This document shows, piece by piece, positions 33,052 to 41,859 of a DNA stretch of 64,000 nt (within the stretch, counting starts at the first letter, position 1; each line of letters starts with the position of its first letter). The translations under genes were made by a program, and so were the position numbers. The stretch is from CAYHPY01 sp964358485. GTDB taxonomy: Bacteria; Elusimicrobiota; Elusimicrobia; UBA1565; UBA9628. The stretch is taken from contig CAYHPY010000002.1 in assembly GCA_964358485.1 (NCBI GenBank), positions 127,842-191,841 of the forward strand. The letters run 5' to 3'. The notes below the pieces were generated by a model that was not told where the DNA came from, made no database searches, and saw only the letters and a program-made list of their open reading frames with translations.

Positions 33052-33717
33052 ATGTCCCGGCGCTCCGCGATTTTTTCAGCGGCCTTCCTCCTGTTTTGCC
33101 CCCCAATCCCCGCCGCCGAGACCGGCTCCTGGCTCAAGATCGAGCCCACCGGGAAAATCCGCCGCCCGTTCGCCTGGGAGGCCGTCCGCGCCGGGGCGGA
33201 CATGGCGCGCTTCAGCGTCCACACCATGAAGTCCGGCGGGGCTCAGGGTTTTTCCATGGGTCTGGCGGGGCTGGCCCTGACCGCCCCGGTCGCCGTCCTC
33301 GCGGTGCCGTTGGACCTGGTGGCCAGCCCATTCCGCCGCCGTCATTTCGTGCGGTATCAGCTCCGGGCTCGGATCGTCGGGGAAACGGGCTCCCCGGCGG
33401 CCGGCGTCGAAATAGTATCGGAGACGGCGGGCTTCCGAAAAACCATCGATGATGATCCGGGGCACCGGGTCTTTCGGAGCACGGCCGCCGCGACGACCGA
33501 CGCCGACGGCTGGTTCGAGCTGGGCGGCAACGCCTTTTTCGGCCCCAATCGGGATTTTTCCGTGGCCCTCTCCTTAAAAGAACCCCCGCAACCTTTGGGA
33601 AAGCTAAATTTTGAACGCCGGCGCGGGAAGGTGGGAATCGAGGGGGACATTCCCCTGAGCGGGCGCTATCGCCTGTTGCTTGAGGTTCCGGCGGAATCCG
33701 AAACGGGCGACGAGTAG
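33052..33717 (+). CDS. Exported protein of unknown function
   Basis: 221 aa with a signal peptide (SAIFSAAFLLFCPPIPAAE). A hydrophobic stretch at about 70-95 (GLAGLALTAPVAVLAVPLDL) may be a membrane segment. The C-terminal half is beta-rich (YQLRARIVGETGSPAAGVEI, TDADGWFELGG), resembling carboxypeptidase-regulatory or transthyretin-like folds that decorate surface proteins. No family is assigned. It is a monocistronic gene between two minus-strand operons. Confidence 0.7.
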   Translation: MSRRSAIFSAAFLLFCPPIPAAETGSWLKIEPTGKIRRPFAWEAVRAGADMARFSVHTMKSGGAQGFSMGLAGLALTAPVAVLAVPLDLVASPFRRRHFVRYQLRARIVGETGSPAAGVEIVSETAGFRKTIDDDPGHRVFRSTAAATTDADGWFELGGNAFFGPNRDFSVALSLKEPPQPLGKLNFERRRGKVGIEGDIPLSGRYRLLLEVPAESETGDE

Positions 33718-33729
33718 CCTTCGGGCCCT

Positions 33730-34626
33730 TTACCTGAATGCCCACTGGAGGGCCCGAACTAGATTCTTCGGGTCCAGCGGAAACTCCAAAAGCATTCGAT
33801 GGACATAGTTCCTGAGTTTTTCAGGATCTTCCCCGGACTCCAATAGCTGTCCCACCGCCGACCGGTAGACCGCGGCCAGCCTCCGACGCATCAAAAGGCG
33901 CGCGGCCAAGCCGGGGCGCTCCCCGAAATATTCCCGGAAATGGTCCCGCAGGAGCGCCTCCAGGTTGTTGTGGTGATACTCCACCCGGCTGGAGGCCGAA
34001 CGAGCCACCACCGGGTATTCGGCCAAAACCTCGTCGATGAAGCGGAACTTGGAAACCCGGCTCATCCGCATCCAGAAGTCGTAATCCTCGACGGTGTTGA
34101 ACTCCGGGTTCTCGCGAAAGCCCCCGATGGCCAGGGCCTTGTCCTTGCGAAAAACCGTCGCCGAGGGCGCCAGGGCGTTGCCCACCAAAAGCAGGCGCTC
34201 GTACATCCGAGGGGAAGCCGGTCCTTTGCGGATGGTGGCCACCAGCTTCCCGTCCTTGGTCATATTGATGTGGTGGCCGATCAGGTCGACCTCGGGATGG
34301 TCCTCGAATTCAGCCATGACCTTTTCCAGCTTGTCCGGGTACCACAAGTCGTCGTGATCGAGCAGGGCGATAAACTCACCTTGGGCGGCGCGCATGCCGG
34401 TGTTGCGGGCGCCGGCGATTTTTTTATTTTCCTGGCGGATGCACTTTCCGTTCACTGACTCGGCCGCCAGGAAATTCCTCACTTCCTTTTCCGTTTCGTC
34501 CCCGGATCCGTCGTCGACGACAATTATTTCGTAATCCGTATACGTTTGCTTTTTCACGGACTCCAGCGTTTTGTGAATGAAGGCTTCCGCATTCCAAGCC
34601 GGAATGACGACCGAGACCTTGCTCAA
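33730..34626 (-). CDS. GT2 family glycosyltransferase
   Basis: 298 aa, GT-A fold. VSVVIPAWNAEAFIHKTLES, IIVVDDGSGDETEKEV, GARNTGMRAAQGEFIALLDH (with the DxD as DHDD) and EDYDFWMRMSR are standard GT2 elements. An exposed C-terminal helical tail of about 80 residues follows. It is the last gene of the long region F chain, starting at TTG that overlaps the previous stop as TTGA. Sugar donor and acceptor are unknown. Confidence 0.92.
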   Translation of the reverse strand: MSKVSVVIPAWNAEAFIHKTLESVKKQTYTDYEIIVVDDGSGDETEKEVRNFLAAESVNGKCIRQENKKIAGARNTGMRAAQGEFIALLDHDDLWYPDKLEKVMAEFEDHPEVDLIGHHINMTKDGKLVATIRKGPASPRMYERLLLVGNALAPSATVFRKDKALAIGGFRENPEFNTVEDYDFWMRMSRVSKFRFIDEVLAEYPVVARSASSRVEYHHNNLEALLRDHFREYFGERPGLAARLLMRRRLAAVYRSAVGQLLESGEDPEKLRNYVHRMLLEFPLDPKNLVRALQWAFR

Positions 34627-35534
34627 GCCCGGACCTTCATGGACGCTTTCATGCTCTTGAGCCCTTCCTCCAGGCTCATGGCGGGCACGCCCAGTTCCCC
34701 TTCCATCCGGCGGGTCCGCAAGGTGGTGTCGGGAGGACGCGGGGCGATGTCGGGGAAGGCCGCCCCGGTGACGGGCTCGATGAGGGAGGCGTCCAGGCCG
34801 AAGACCTTGGCCAAGGTCAAGGCGAACTGATGGCGGTTGACGGCCGTTTTTCCGGCCAGGTGGATGACGCCGCCCGGCTCCTTGCGGACGGCGGACCACA
34901 GGGCGCGGCCGCATTGGAGGTTGTAGAGGGGGTTTTCCCGCACGTCGGTCACCAGCTTGATCCGCTCGCCGCGGATGAGCTTGTCGTAGATCCAGGTGGC
35001 GGTGTTGGGCCGCGTGACCATGTGGTTCCAGCCGTACATGAGAATGGGCCGGACGATGGTGAAGCGCTCCAGGGTTTCGGCCACCAGGCGCTCGCACTCG
35101 ACCTTCAGGCGCCCGTATTTGTTGACCGGCCCGACCGGGTCGGTTTCCCCGTAGGGGGCGCGCCGCCCGTCGAAGACCGCGTTGGTGGAGACGTAGATCA
35201 TGGGCACGCCCGCGCGGCGGCAGGCGCTGGAGACGTTGAGGGTGCCGACGATGTTGGACTCCAGGCTCTCGGCGTAGTGGCGCTCCACGTAGTCCACGCT
35301 GGCGATGCCGGCGGCGTGCACCACGCAGTCGAAGGTCCGCTTCTCGAACAGGCGGTCCACGGCCTTCTTTTCGCGGATGTCGAGGATCAGGTGTTCGGCC
35401 CGCGTATCTTCCACGACATAAGCGCGCTGGTGGAGGCTGAGGATGTTCCAGCCCGCGGGCGCGGTTTCCTCCATGCCCTTGCCGAGCAAGCCCGTGCCTC
35501 CGGTGATCAAAACCGTTTTGGCTTTCCGTTTCAT
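34623..35534 (-). CDS. RmlD-like sugar-nucleotide reductase (SDR)
   Basis: 303 aa. VLITGGTGLLGKGMEE is the cofactor motif; VVHAAGIASVDYVERHYAES, YVSTNAVFDGRRAPYGETDP and YGRLKVECERLV (YxxxK) are typical of dTDP-4-dehydrorhamnose reductase-like proteins. WIYDKLIRGERIKLVTD follows. The family reduces 4-keto sugars; other substrates are common in surface-glycan loci. The ATG overlaps the previous stop as ATGA. Confidence 0.88.
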   Translation of the reverse strand: MKRKAKTVLITGGTGLLGKGMEETAPAGWNILSLHQRAYVVEDTRAEHLILDIREKKAVDRLFEKRTFDCVVHAAGIASVDYVERHYAESLESNIVGTLNVSSACRRAGVPMIYVSTNAVFDGRRAPYGETDPVGPVNKYGRLKVECERLVAETLERFTIVRPILMYGWNHMVTRPNTATWIYDKLIRGERIKLVTDVRENPLYNLQCGRALWSAVRKEPGGVIHLAGKTAVNRHQFALTLAKVFGLDASLIEPVTGAAFPDIAPRPPDTTLRTRRMEGELGVPAMSLEEGLKSMKASMKVRA

Positions 35535-36775
35535 GAGAGCAGCTCCCGATAAAGGCCCCGGTAGCGTTCGCAGGCCCGGGAGGCCTCGAATTGTTCCAAA
35601 AACCGGACTCGTCCTTCCCGGCCCATGTCCCGCCGCAGGGCGGGGTCGTCGATGAGTTGGCCCAAGGCCCGGGACAGCCCTTCCGCGTCGCCGGGCGGGA
35701 CCAGAAGTCCGGTGAGTCCGGCTTCCACCGTTTCGGGAATCCCCGAGAGGCTGGAGGCGATGACGGGTTTGGACAGGGCCATGGCTTCCAGGATCGAATA
35801 GGGCATGTCCTCCGCGGAGACGGACGGCAGGAGAAGCGCGTCGCAGGCGTTGAGAATGTCGAGGGCGTCGGTCCGGTAGCCGAGAAAGCGGGTGTGCCCG
35901 GACAGACCCGATTTTTCGGCGTCCCGCCGCCGGGCCTCCCGCTCGGAGCCCTCCCCGATGAAAAGAACCTGGACCCCGGCCAGCCCCCCCGGCCGCCGGG
36001 CGGCCAGGAGGCGCAGGGCCTCCAGGAGGACCCGGTGCCCTTTGAGGGACTCGAAGAAGGCGATCATCGCCAGGACCACGTCCCCGGGCGCCAGGCCGAG
36101 CTCGCGGCGGATGTCGGCGGGGGGGCGCAGGGAGGGGGGCAGGCGGATGGCGTTGGGAATCTGCCGGATGAGGCCCCCGGGAAATCCGCGGCGCTCCAGG
36201 GCGCGGCCGGCGGAGGCCGAGGCGGTGACGAACGCGTCGGAGCAGGCGATGACGGCCCGGTCGATGGCGAGGTCGGGAAGTTCCCAGGGAAGCCGGGCCC
36301 TGAGGGCCGTGGAATTGACGTTGAAGACCACGCGTTTGGCGCCGGCCAGGCGCGCCGCCAAGGCCGCCGCCCGGCAGCCGAGCGCTCCGGGATAGCCGCC
36401 GTTGTTGATGTGGACCAACTGCGGCCGGTAGGCCGCGAACTCGGCCCTTAAGGCCAGGAGTTCGTAGAGAAAAAGGGGATATTCGATCAATCTGAAGAAG
36501 ATTTTGATCGATTTCCTGAGAAATCTTCCCCGCACCCTTTTTTCCATCGCCTCGATCCATTCCAATCTGTCCGGGAAGCTTACCCAGGAGACGGGGGCCG
36601 AGGTCTTGATCTTGCGGCGCACGCCCTCGGCGAAGTTCGGGTTGTTCCGGTAGACGAACGCCAGCTCGTAGTCGCGGGACAGCGGGCTCTCTCCGAGCAG
36701 ATGCACGAGCAGGTTGTCGGCGCCCCCGAAGACCGGGCAATCCGAATAGATGACGGCGCGGGGGCGGGGATTCAT
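35531..36775 (-). CDS. GT4 family glycosyltransferase
   Basis: 414 aa, GT-B fold. The N-terminal half has a glycine-rich FGGADNLLVHLLGES. The C-terminal donor domain shows PNAIRLPPSLRP, VLAMIAFFESLKGHRVLLEA, VLFIGEGSERE and the EX7E-type signature SAEDMPYSILEAMALSKPVI. This is the classic retaining GT4 pattern. It follows the methyltransferase with an ATGA overlap. Donor unknown. Confidence 0.92.
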   Translation of the reverse strand: MNPRPRAVIYSDCPVFGGADNLLVHLLGESPLSRDYELAFVYRNNPNFAEGVRRKIKTSAPVSWVSFPDRLEWIEAMEKRVRGRFLRKSIKIFFRLIEYPLFLYELLALRAEFAAYRPQLVHINNGGYPGALGCRAAALAARLAGAKRVVFNVNSTALRARLPWELPDLAIDRAVIACSDAFVTASASAGRALERRGFPGGLIRQIPNAIRLPPSLRPPADIRRELGLAPGDVVLAMIAFFESLKGHRVLLEALRLLAARRPGGLAGVQVLFIGEGSEREARRRDAEKSGLSGHTRFLGYRTDALDILNACDALLLPSVSAEDMPYSILEAMALSKPVIASSLSGIPETVEAGLTGLLVPPGDAEGLSRALGQLIDDPALRRDMGREGRVRFLEQFEASRACERYRGLYRELLS

Positions 36776-37527
36776 GATTTCTTGCGGAACAGGCCCAGGA
36801 TGAAGCCGCTCCAGAGGGCGGAGTTCAGCTTTCCCGTTCCCGGGAGTTTGCGGACCTGCCGGAGAATTTTCAGCGCGGCGCGGCGCGCAAGCGCGGTCCG
36901 GGGCGGCCCGAGGTTGTCGGGCTCAAATCCCCCGAAGTAATCCAGAAAGATCGTTTCCAGGCCGCTCCTTTGGGCGAAAGCCGCCAGGAAATCCCGGCGC
37001 ATCACCTCCGGGTTGTGGGCCGCCAGAAATTCGGGGGTTTGCAGCCAGGCGTTGAGCCCCGTGAGGTTGGGGACTTCCAGCACGAGCAGTCCGCCGGGTT
37101 TCAGAAGCTCCAGGTGCTTGGCCAAAATCGGGGCGGGATCGGAAAAATGTTCGATGAAGCCGAAGGACAGGACCAGGTCGAACGGGCGCTCGGGTTGGTA
37201 GGAAAGCAGGTCGCATTCCGCGATTTCCCCGGCCAGTCCCAGGAGCTTGAAATTCTCGCGGGTCAGCGCGACGCCCCGGGGAGAGGTGTCGCAGCCGGAG
37301 GGGGCGTAGCCGAAGCGCCGGGCCAGGTGCGCCAGCCAGAGGCCGGGCGCGCAGCCGGCCTCGAAGGCCCGCGCGCCTTCGGCCCTGGGCAAGTGCTCGT
37401 CGAAGAATTCGATGAAGCAGCGCTCGTAGCGCCGGGAGGAATCCGGCAGGGCCGGCAGGCGCACCGAGCCCCAGAATTGATCCCAAAAAGCGGGGTCCGT
37501 GAGGGGGAGGGCGGGGGGGCGGGTCAT
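36772..37527 (-). CDS. SAM-dependent class I methyltransferase
   Basis: 251 aa. Motif I is AFEAGCAPGLWLAHLARRFG, with the acidic loop in GCDTSPRGVALT. Later segments are FDLVLSFGFIEHFSDPAPIL and LLKPGGLLVLEVPNLTGLN. It is like Methyltransf_11/23 proteins that methylate sugars or glycan ends. Placed between two glycosyltransferases, it may cap the chain or methylate a sugar. The ATG overlaps the upstream stop as ATGA. Confidence 0.88.
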   Translation of the reverse strand: MTRPPALPLTDPAFWDQFWGSVRLPALPDSSRRYERCFIEFFDEHLPRAEGARAFEAGCAPGLWLAHLARRFGYAPSGCDTSPRGVALTRENFKLLGLAGEIAECDLLSYQPERPFDLVLSFGFIEHFSDPAPILAKHLELLKPGGLLVLEVPNLTGLNAWLQTPEFLAAHNPEVMRRDFLAAFAQRSGLETIFLDYFGGFEPDNLGPPRTALARRAALKILRQVRKLPGTGKLNSALWSGFILGLFRKKS

Positions 37528-39344
37528 GATCGGGACGCGAGCTTGGCCAGGCCCTCGGCCACTTTGAGCGCGGCGCGGCCGTCCAAGGGCCCGGCGAAGG
37601 CCTTCAAAATTTTGGGATAGGCGGAGAGGGTTTCCTCGCGGAAACCCGCCGGGTCGGCGCGCAGGCGGGTGAGGGAGGAGCGGAGGGCCTGCGCCGAGCG
37701 CAGGGCGGGCAGGCCCCAGGTCCCGTCAAAGGGAGGGACGAATTCGCTCCGGGTCATGTTCGCGCACAGGATCAGCGTGTCCAGGATCATGGCCTCCAGG
37801 AGCGCCGTCGAGAACGAGCCGATCATGAGGTCGCAGTCCTCGATGCAGTCCCGCATGGGGGCGTCCAGGATGAAGCGGACCCCGGGGAAGCGGCCGGAAA
37901 AGCAGCGGCGGTAGTACGACAGGGACTCGGCGGGATGGAGCTTGACGGTGATTTGGAAATCCGGATGGGCGGCGAGTTCTCCGAGAATCGCGGCGGTCTG
38001 GCGTTCCGGATCGGCCTCGGCGGCCAGGAAATTCAAGAAAACCACGGGATGGGTTAGAACCAGAATTTTCCGGATCGGGGTTTGCGGCGCGGGGGGGGCC
38101 GTCGGTCCGGCGTAACGGTCGAACCAGGGATTGCCGATGACCACGCAGTTTCGGTCGCGGCCGCCGCCGGCCCCTTCGAAACCCGCGGCCTCTCCCTGGC
38201 CCCAGACGAGGAGGTGGGAGGGATTCTGGTTCTCCAAGGGAAAGGCGTAGGACGCGGGCAGGCCGTGGCACAGGAGGACCGAGGGCACCCGATGCAAGCG
38301 CGCCAAATCCGTCAATAGGTGCTGGAGCGGCGGGCCGTCGGAAGGAACCAGGACCAGGCTGGGAGGGTCCCGGCGCCAGGAGGACGCCAGGCCGCGCGCG
38401 GCCCAGGCGAGGGGGCGCAAAAGAGAGGCGGCCAGCTCCTGGAGCCGCGGGCCGATCGCGGGCCAAAGCGGCAGGCCCTCCCAATCAAAACGGGTCCGGT
38501 ACTCCGGATCCGCCTGGGCCGATTCCCAGGCGCGTTCCATTTCCCGCAGATTCGCCTCCTCCCCGGCGGACCACCGGGGAGGGGTATGGGCTTCCAGGAC
38601 GATCCTGGCTCCGGCGCGGGCCAACCCGGGCGCCAGGCGCTTGGGGGGGATGTCGGCGAATTGGTAGCGGAGCGGGTGCCCCGGCCGGCTCGAAAGCTCT
38701 AGGAGGGGCTCCAGGGAGTGATATGAGGAGACCAGAACCGCCGGGCGCTCGCTCCCGCCGAGCAGAGCCGAAGAAACCCCGGCCAGGGCGTTGTGGGCCG
38801 CGCAGGCCCAGCGTTTGCCGGCGGGCAGGGTCAGCGGGGGCGGGGACCAGCGGAAGGCGTCGACCCCGGCGCAATCCCCGGGCCCCGGTTCCGGGGCGGC
38901 CACCGGCTCGACGCGGAAGTCGCCGCGTTTTTTTCGAACCGCCTCCAGGGCGTCGCGGTAAATCCGGGGAACCCCGGTCTCGCAATGGACCACGGAGGGG
39001 CGTTCGCGGTCCAGCGCCAGCTTGAGGCCCGCGGCGAATTTGTACGCCGCCCGCAGAGCCACCGTCCACGCCAGCCAGCGGGCGGCCTTCCCCAGGGAAA
39101 GGCCCTCGAAGAGGGTGAAATCCTTTCCGTCGTGGACATGCCAGGAATCGGCCAAGGAAATGGTCTTGTCCAATAGAGCCCGATCCAGCTCGGGGGTGAG
39201 GCGGTCCTCCCAAATCTCCGCGGGGAGCCCCTGGGCCGCCAGGGCGGTCCAGGGCTCCCAGTTGAGGCAAAAAAAACGCGCCTTGCCGCCCGCGCGCGAC
39301 CAGGCCAGGGCCGCGGCGCGGTCCCGGGCGATGTAAAGATCCAT
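37524..39344 (-). CDS. Large GT-B-like surface-carbohydrate transferase
   Basis: 606 aa, soluble. The C-terminal third resembles CDP-glycerol glycerophosphotransferase and KpsC-type proteins: SVLLCHGLPASYAFPLENQ, HLLVWGQGEAAGF, VVIGNPWFDRY, ITVKLHPAESLSYYRRC and CDLMIGSFSTALLEAMILDT. The N-terminal part is less conserved and begins MDLYIARDRAAALAW. Family assignment is approximate; it may add a phosphoglycerol or a nonulosonic acid. The start at 39344 overlaps the ABC exporter stop as ATGA. Confidence 0.6.
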   Translation of the reverse strand: MDLYIARDRAAALAWSRAGGKARFFCLNWEPWTALAAQGLPAEIWEDRLTPELDRALLDKTISLADSWHVHDGKDFTLFEGLSLGKAARWLAWTVALRAAYKFAAGLKLALDRERPSVVHCETGVPRIYRDALEAVRKKRGDFRVEPVAAPEPGPGDCAGVDAFRWSPPPLTLPAGKRWACAAHNALAGVSSALLGGSERPAVLVSSYHSLEPLLELSSRPGHPLRYQFADIPPKRLAPGLARAGARIVLEAHTPPRWSAGEEANLREMERAWESAQADPEYRTRFDWEGLPLWPAIGPRLQELAASLLRPLAWAARGLASSWRRDPPSLVLVPSDGPPLQHLLTDLARLHRVPSVLLCHGLPASYAFPLENQNPSHLLVWGQGEAAGFEGAGGGRDRNCVVIGNPWFDRYAGPTAPPAPQTPIRKILVLTHPVVFLNFLAAEADPERQTAAILGELAAHPDFQITVKLHPAESLSYYRRCFSGRFPGVRFILDAPMRDCIEDCDLMIGSFSTALLEAMILDTLILCANMTRSEFVPPFDGTWGLPALRSAQALRSSLTRLRADPAGFREETLSAYPKILKAFAGPLDGRAALKVAEGLAKLASRS

Positions 39345-41050
39345 CAGCCTTTCCGAAGGGTGAAGACGGTGGACTCCGCGCCGTCGAAGGCCGCCCGATC
39401 GTGGGTGATGGCGACGATGAGGATTTTTTGGGACAGCTTGCCGATGGTCTCCAACAGCGCCTGGCGGTTTATTTGGTCGAGGCCGTTGGTCACCTCGTCG
39501 AGGATCAGGCCATCGGCGTCCTGGGCCAGGGCCCGCGCGATCGCGACGCGGCGGCGCTCGCCTCCGGAAAGGGATCGTCCCGCTTCCGCGATCTCCGCGT
39601 CGAGGCCTCCGAGGCGTTCTACGAAAGGTCCGGCGCCGGAGTCCCGGACGCAGCGCCAGAGCTGCTCGTCCGGGAGCTTGTGTTCCGGGTCCAGGTTGTC
39701 GCGGACGCTCCCGCGGAAGAGATGGACGTCCTGCGTGACGTAGCCGATGCGGGGGCGGTGGCGCGCGGCGGGGTAGGTTTTCCCGGAGGGTCCCTCGTAG
39801 AGGATTTCTCCCGCGGCGGCGTCGTAAAGCCCGGCGATGAGGTTGGCCATCGTGGTTTTGCCCGCCCCGGAGGGCCCCATGATCAGGAAGAGTTTCCCAG
39901 GAGAGATCGAGACGTTGAGCCCGTCCAGGACGCGGTTTCCCCCGAAGGAGTAGGAGACCCCCGCCAGGCGCACGCCGGAGAGCGGTTCCGGAAGGGGAGC
40001 TTTTTGCGTCTCTCCCACGATCACGGCCAAACGGCGGACGGGCTCGACGCAGCCGACGAGGCGGGAAAGATTGCCGACCGAGGCGATGAGTTGGTTGAGC
40101 TGGCCCACGGCGCGGAACCCCAGGATGCCGACGCTTCCCATAAGCCCCAGGCCGGCGGCCGGGGAGGCATGGCTCCGGCTCCAAAACCAGAAAAGGAGCA
40201 GGAACGCCGCGATCATGAAGGTGTTGAAGGCGATGATGGCGCCCCCGAAGTAGCCCAGGACGACCTCCAGGCGCGTGAGTTCGCCCTGGCGGCGCATGCC
40301 GGCCTTCAGATGCGCCGGGGCCTCCCGCGCGGCCTTGATTTGGAAAAGGCCCGTCAATCGTTCGGTGATGTCGGCGGCCAGGCCCTGGCGCTCGCGCGCC
40401 TGCCGGCCGGAGAGGTCGGTCTGCTTGGCGTACAAGTAGCGGAGCGCCGCCCAGGCCGGAATCCCGGCCGCCCCGGCGAGGACGGCCAGCTTGGGCGCCA
40501 CCCAGAACGCCATCGCGCCCAGGAGGAGGAAGGTGACCGCGGCATAGGCGGCCCGCACATAGGAGAGAAGGTATTTGGAGAAGGTGGAGGCCTCCTCGGT
40601 CAACGCCCCGACCCAGCGGCCCACGGGAACATGTTGGAGCGCGTCCCAGCGTCCGAAGAGAATCCGCTCAAAGCAGCGTTCCTGGACTTTGCGCCGGCAA
40701 TCCGCCTGTAGAATGTATTCCAGGCTGGAGACGGCCACCGTGAGGGCTCCCTTGAGGATGAAGAGGGCGGCGGCCGCCAGGAGCATCGCGCCCGGCGCCG
40801 AGGGAAGGCCTGCCCCCGAGAGGAGCCTTTCGAGGGCCAGGGCGGACGGATCCTCGGCCACGGCCGTGGCGGAAAAGCTGAAGACCCGCAAGAGGAGCAG
40901 CCAGGAGAGGCCATCGGCCAAAGCCGCGGCCGGGGTCAGGAGGTAATAGACCGCCAACAGCGCGGGAACCCGGCCCTCGGCCAGGCCGCAGGCCCGGATG
41001 ATCTGCAGGATTGCCTCCCGGGAGGGAGTCAGCGGGTGAACTTTTTCCAA
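39344..41050 (-). CDS. ABC exporter with fused membrane and ATPase domains (MsbA/PglK-like)
   Basis: 568 aa from the TTG at 41050. Six membrane helices span about 30-310. The ATPase has Walker A GPSGAGKTTMANLIAG, a Q-loop IGYVTQDVHLFRGSVRDNL, the signature LSGGERRRVAIARAL and Walker B DGLILDEVTNGLD. Exporters of this layout can flip lipid-linked oligosaccharides, as PglK does. A GTG at 41110 would add 20 residues but would overlap the preceding gene by 82 bases, so the shorter form is preferred. The true start is uncertain. Confidence 0.85.
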   Translation of the reverse strand: MEKVHPLTPSREAILQIIRACGLAEGRVPALLAVYYLLTPAAALADGLSWLLLLRVFSFSATAVAEDPSALALERLLSGAGLPSAPGAMLLAAAALFILKGALTVAVSSLEYILQADCRRKVQERCFERILFGRWDALQHVPVGRWVGALTEEASTFSKYLLSYVRAAYAAVTFLLLGAMAFWVAPKLAVLAGAAGIPAWAALRYLYAKQTDLSGRQARERQGLAADITERLTGLFQIKAAREAPAHLKAGMRRQGELTRLEVVLGYFGGAIIAFNTFMIAAFLLLFWFWSRSHASPAAGLGLMGSVGILGFRAVGQLNQLIASVGNLSRLVGCVEPVRRLAVIVGETQKAPLPEPLSGVRLAGVSYSFGGNRVLDGLNVSISPGKLFLIMGPSGAGKTTMANLIAGLYDAAAGEILYEGPSGKTYPAARHRPRIGYVTQDVHLFRGSVRDNLDPEHKLPDEQLWRCVRDSGAGPFVERLGGLDAEIAEAGRSLSGGERRRVAIARALAQDADGLILDEVTNGLDQINRQALLETIGKLSQKILIVAITHDRAAFDGAESTVFTLRKG

Positions 41051-41859
41051 AAGCTTTTCTCGGAACGAAGATCCAGCCCCCGGACGCGGGGACGGGTCCG
41101 TCGGATGCACGGGAGGATGGTGGCGTTGATCGCCTCCCCGTGGCCGGCGGCCGGCTGGGAGGCGCGGTGGACTCCGTTGTTGTCGTAGAGGATCACCGTG
41201 CCCCGCGGGCCCAGGCAGGGGGTCAGCTCATGCTTGCCTTCGACCTCTTCCCGAGGGATGCGGTGACCGGCGCCGCCCAATTCCGGGCGGAAGGCGGCAT
41301 GCGTGCCCCGCGCGTAGACCAGGGGCCCCGAGGATTCCGAGGTCACATCGGTGAGATAGACCATGACCTTGAGGCACCCGGGGGGAAAGTTGTCCCGGCG
41401 CCACCCTTGGGAGACCGGGTGGGACTGGGCGGCCGGTTGGCGGCGGTAGCAGGCCAGGTCCCGGTAATAGTAGTGGGAGCGGTAATAGGCTTTGAGGATG
41501 GGGTGGATCAGGGGGTCGATCAGGCGGTAGACGTCCAGTTTGCGATGGTAATGCTTGATGTGGAGAAGGTGGTAGCGGGAAAATTCCGCGTCGCTCACCG
41601 AGGCGGCTTCCACCAGCTTCACCCCGTCGGGGCTGTAAAGCAGATCCTGGGCGTGGGCTCGGTCGAACCGGTCCCGGTTGATGGCCAGGATCATCTGGAG
41701 GTCGGCGGGCGTGAGCAGGCCTTTCAGGAGGAGGACTCCCTCTTTTTGGAGTTCGTGGGCCCGCCGGTCGGGGGCGATGGGACCCCGGTGCAGCGCCTTG
41801 GCGAGCTTGCCTCTCAAGCGATAAGAGGCGGTGATCAATTTTCCAAGAGAGTTTTTCAT
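41029..41859 (-). CDS. Phytanoyl-CoA dioxygenase (PhyH)-like protein with altered metal site
   Basis: 276 aa. The double-stranded beta-helix segments LKVMVYLTDVTSESSGPLVY, GTHAAFRPE and GTVILYDNNGVHRAS (distal His) are recognisable. In the family the first metal ligands are His-x-Asp, normally in WHRD; here the segment reads SQGWRRDNF, so the His is an Arg (CGC, one base from CAC). Fe(II)/2-oxoglutarate hydroxylases occur in sugar loci, but this one may be inactive or changed. The ATG overlaps the LegC stop as ATGA. Confidence 0.75.
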   Translation of the reverse strand: MKNSLGKLITASYRLRGKLAKALHRGPIAPDRRAHELQKEGVLLLKGLLTPADLQMILAINRDRFDRAHAQDLLYSPDGVKLVEAASVSDAEFSRYHLLHIKHYHRKLDVYRLIDPLIHPILKAYYRSHYYYRDLACYRRQPAAQSHPVSQGWRRDNFPPGCLKVMVYLTDVTSESSGPLVYARGTHAAFRPELGGAGHRIPREEVEGKHELTPCLGPRGTVILYDNNGVHRASQPAAGHGEAINATILPCIRRTRPRVRGLDLRSEKSFWKKFTR

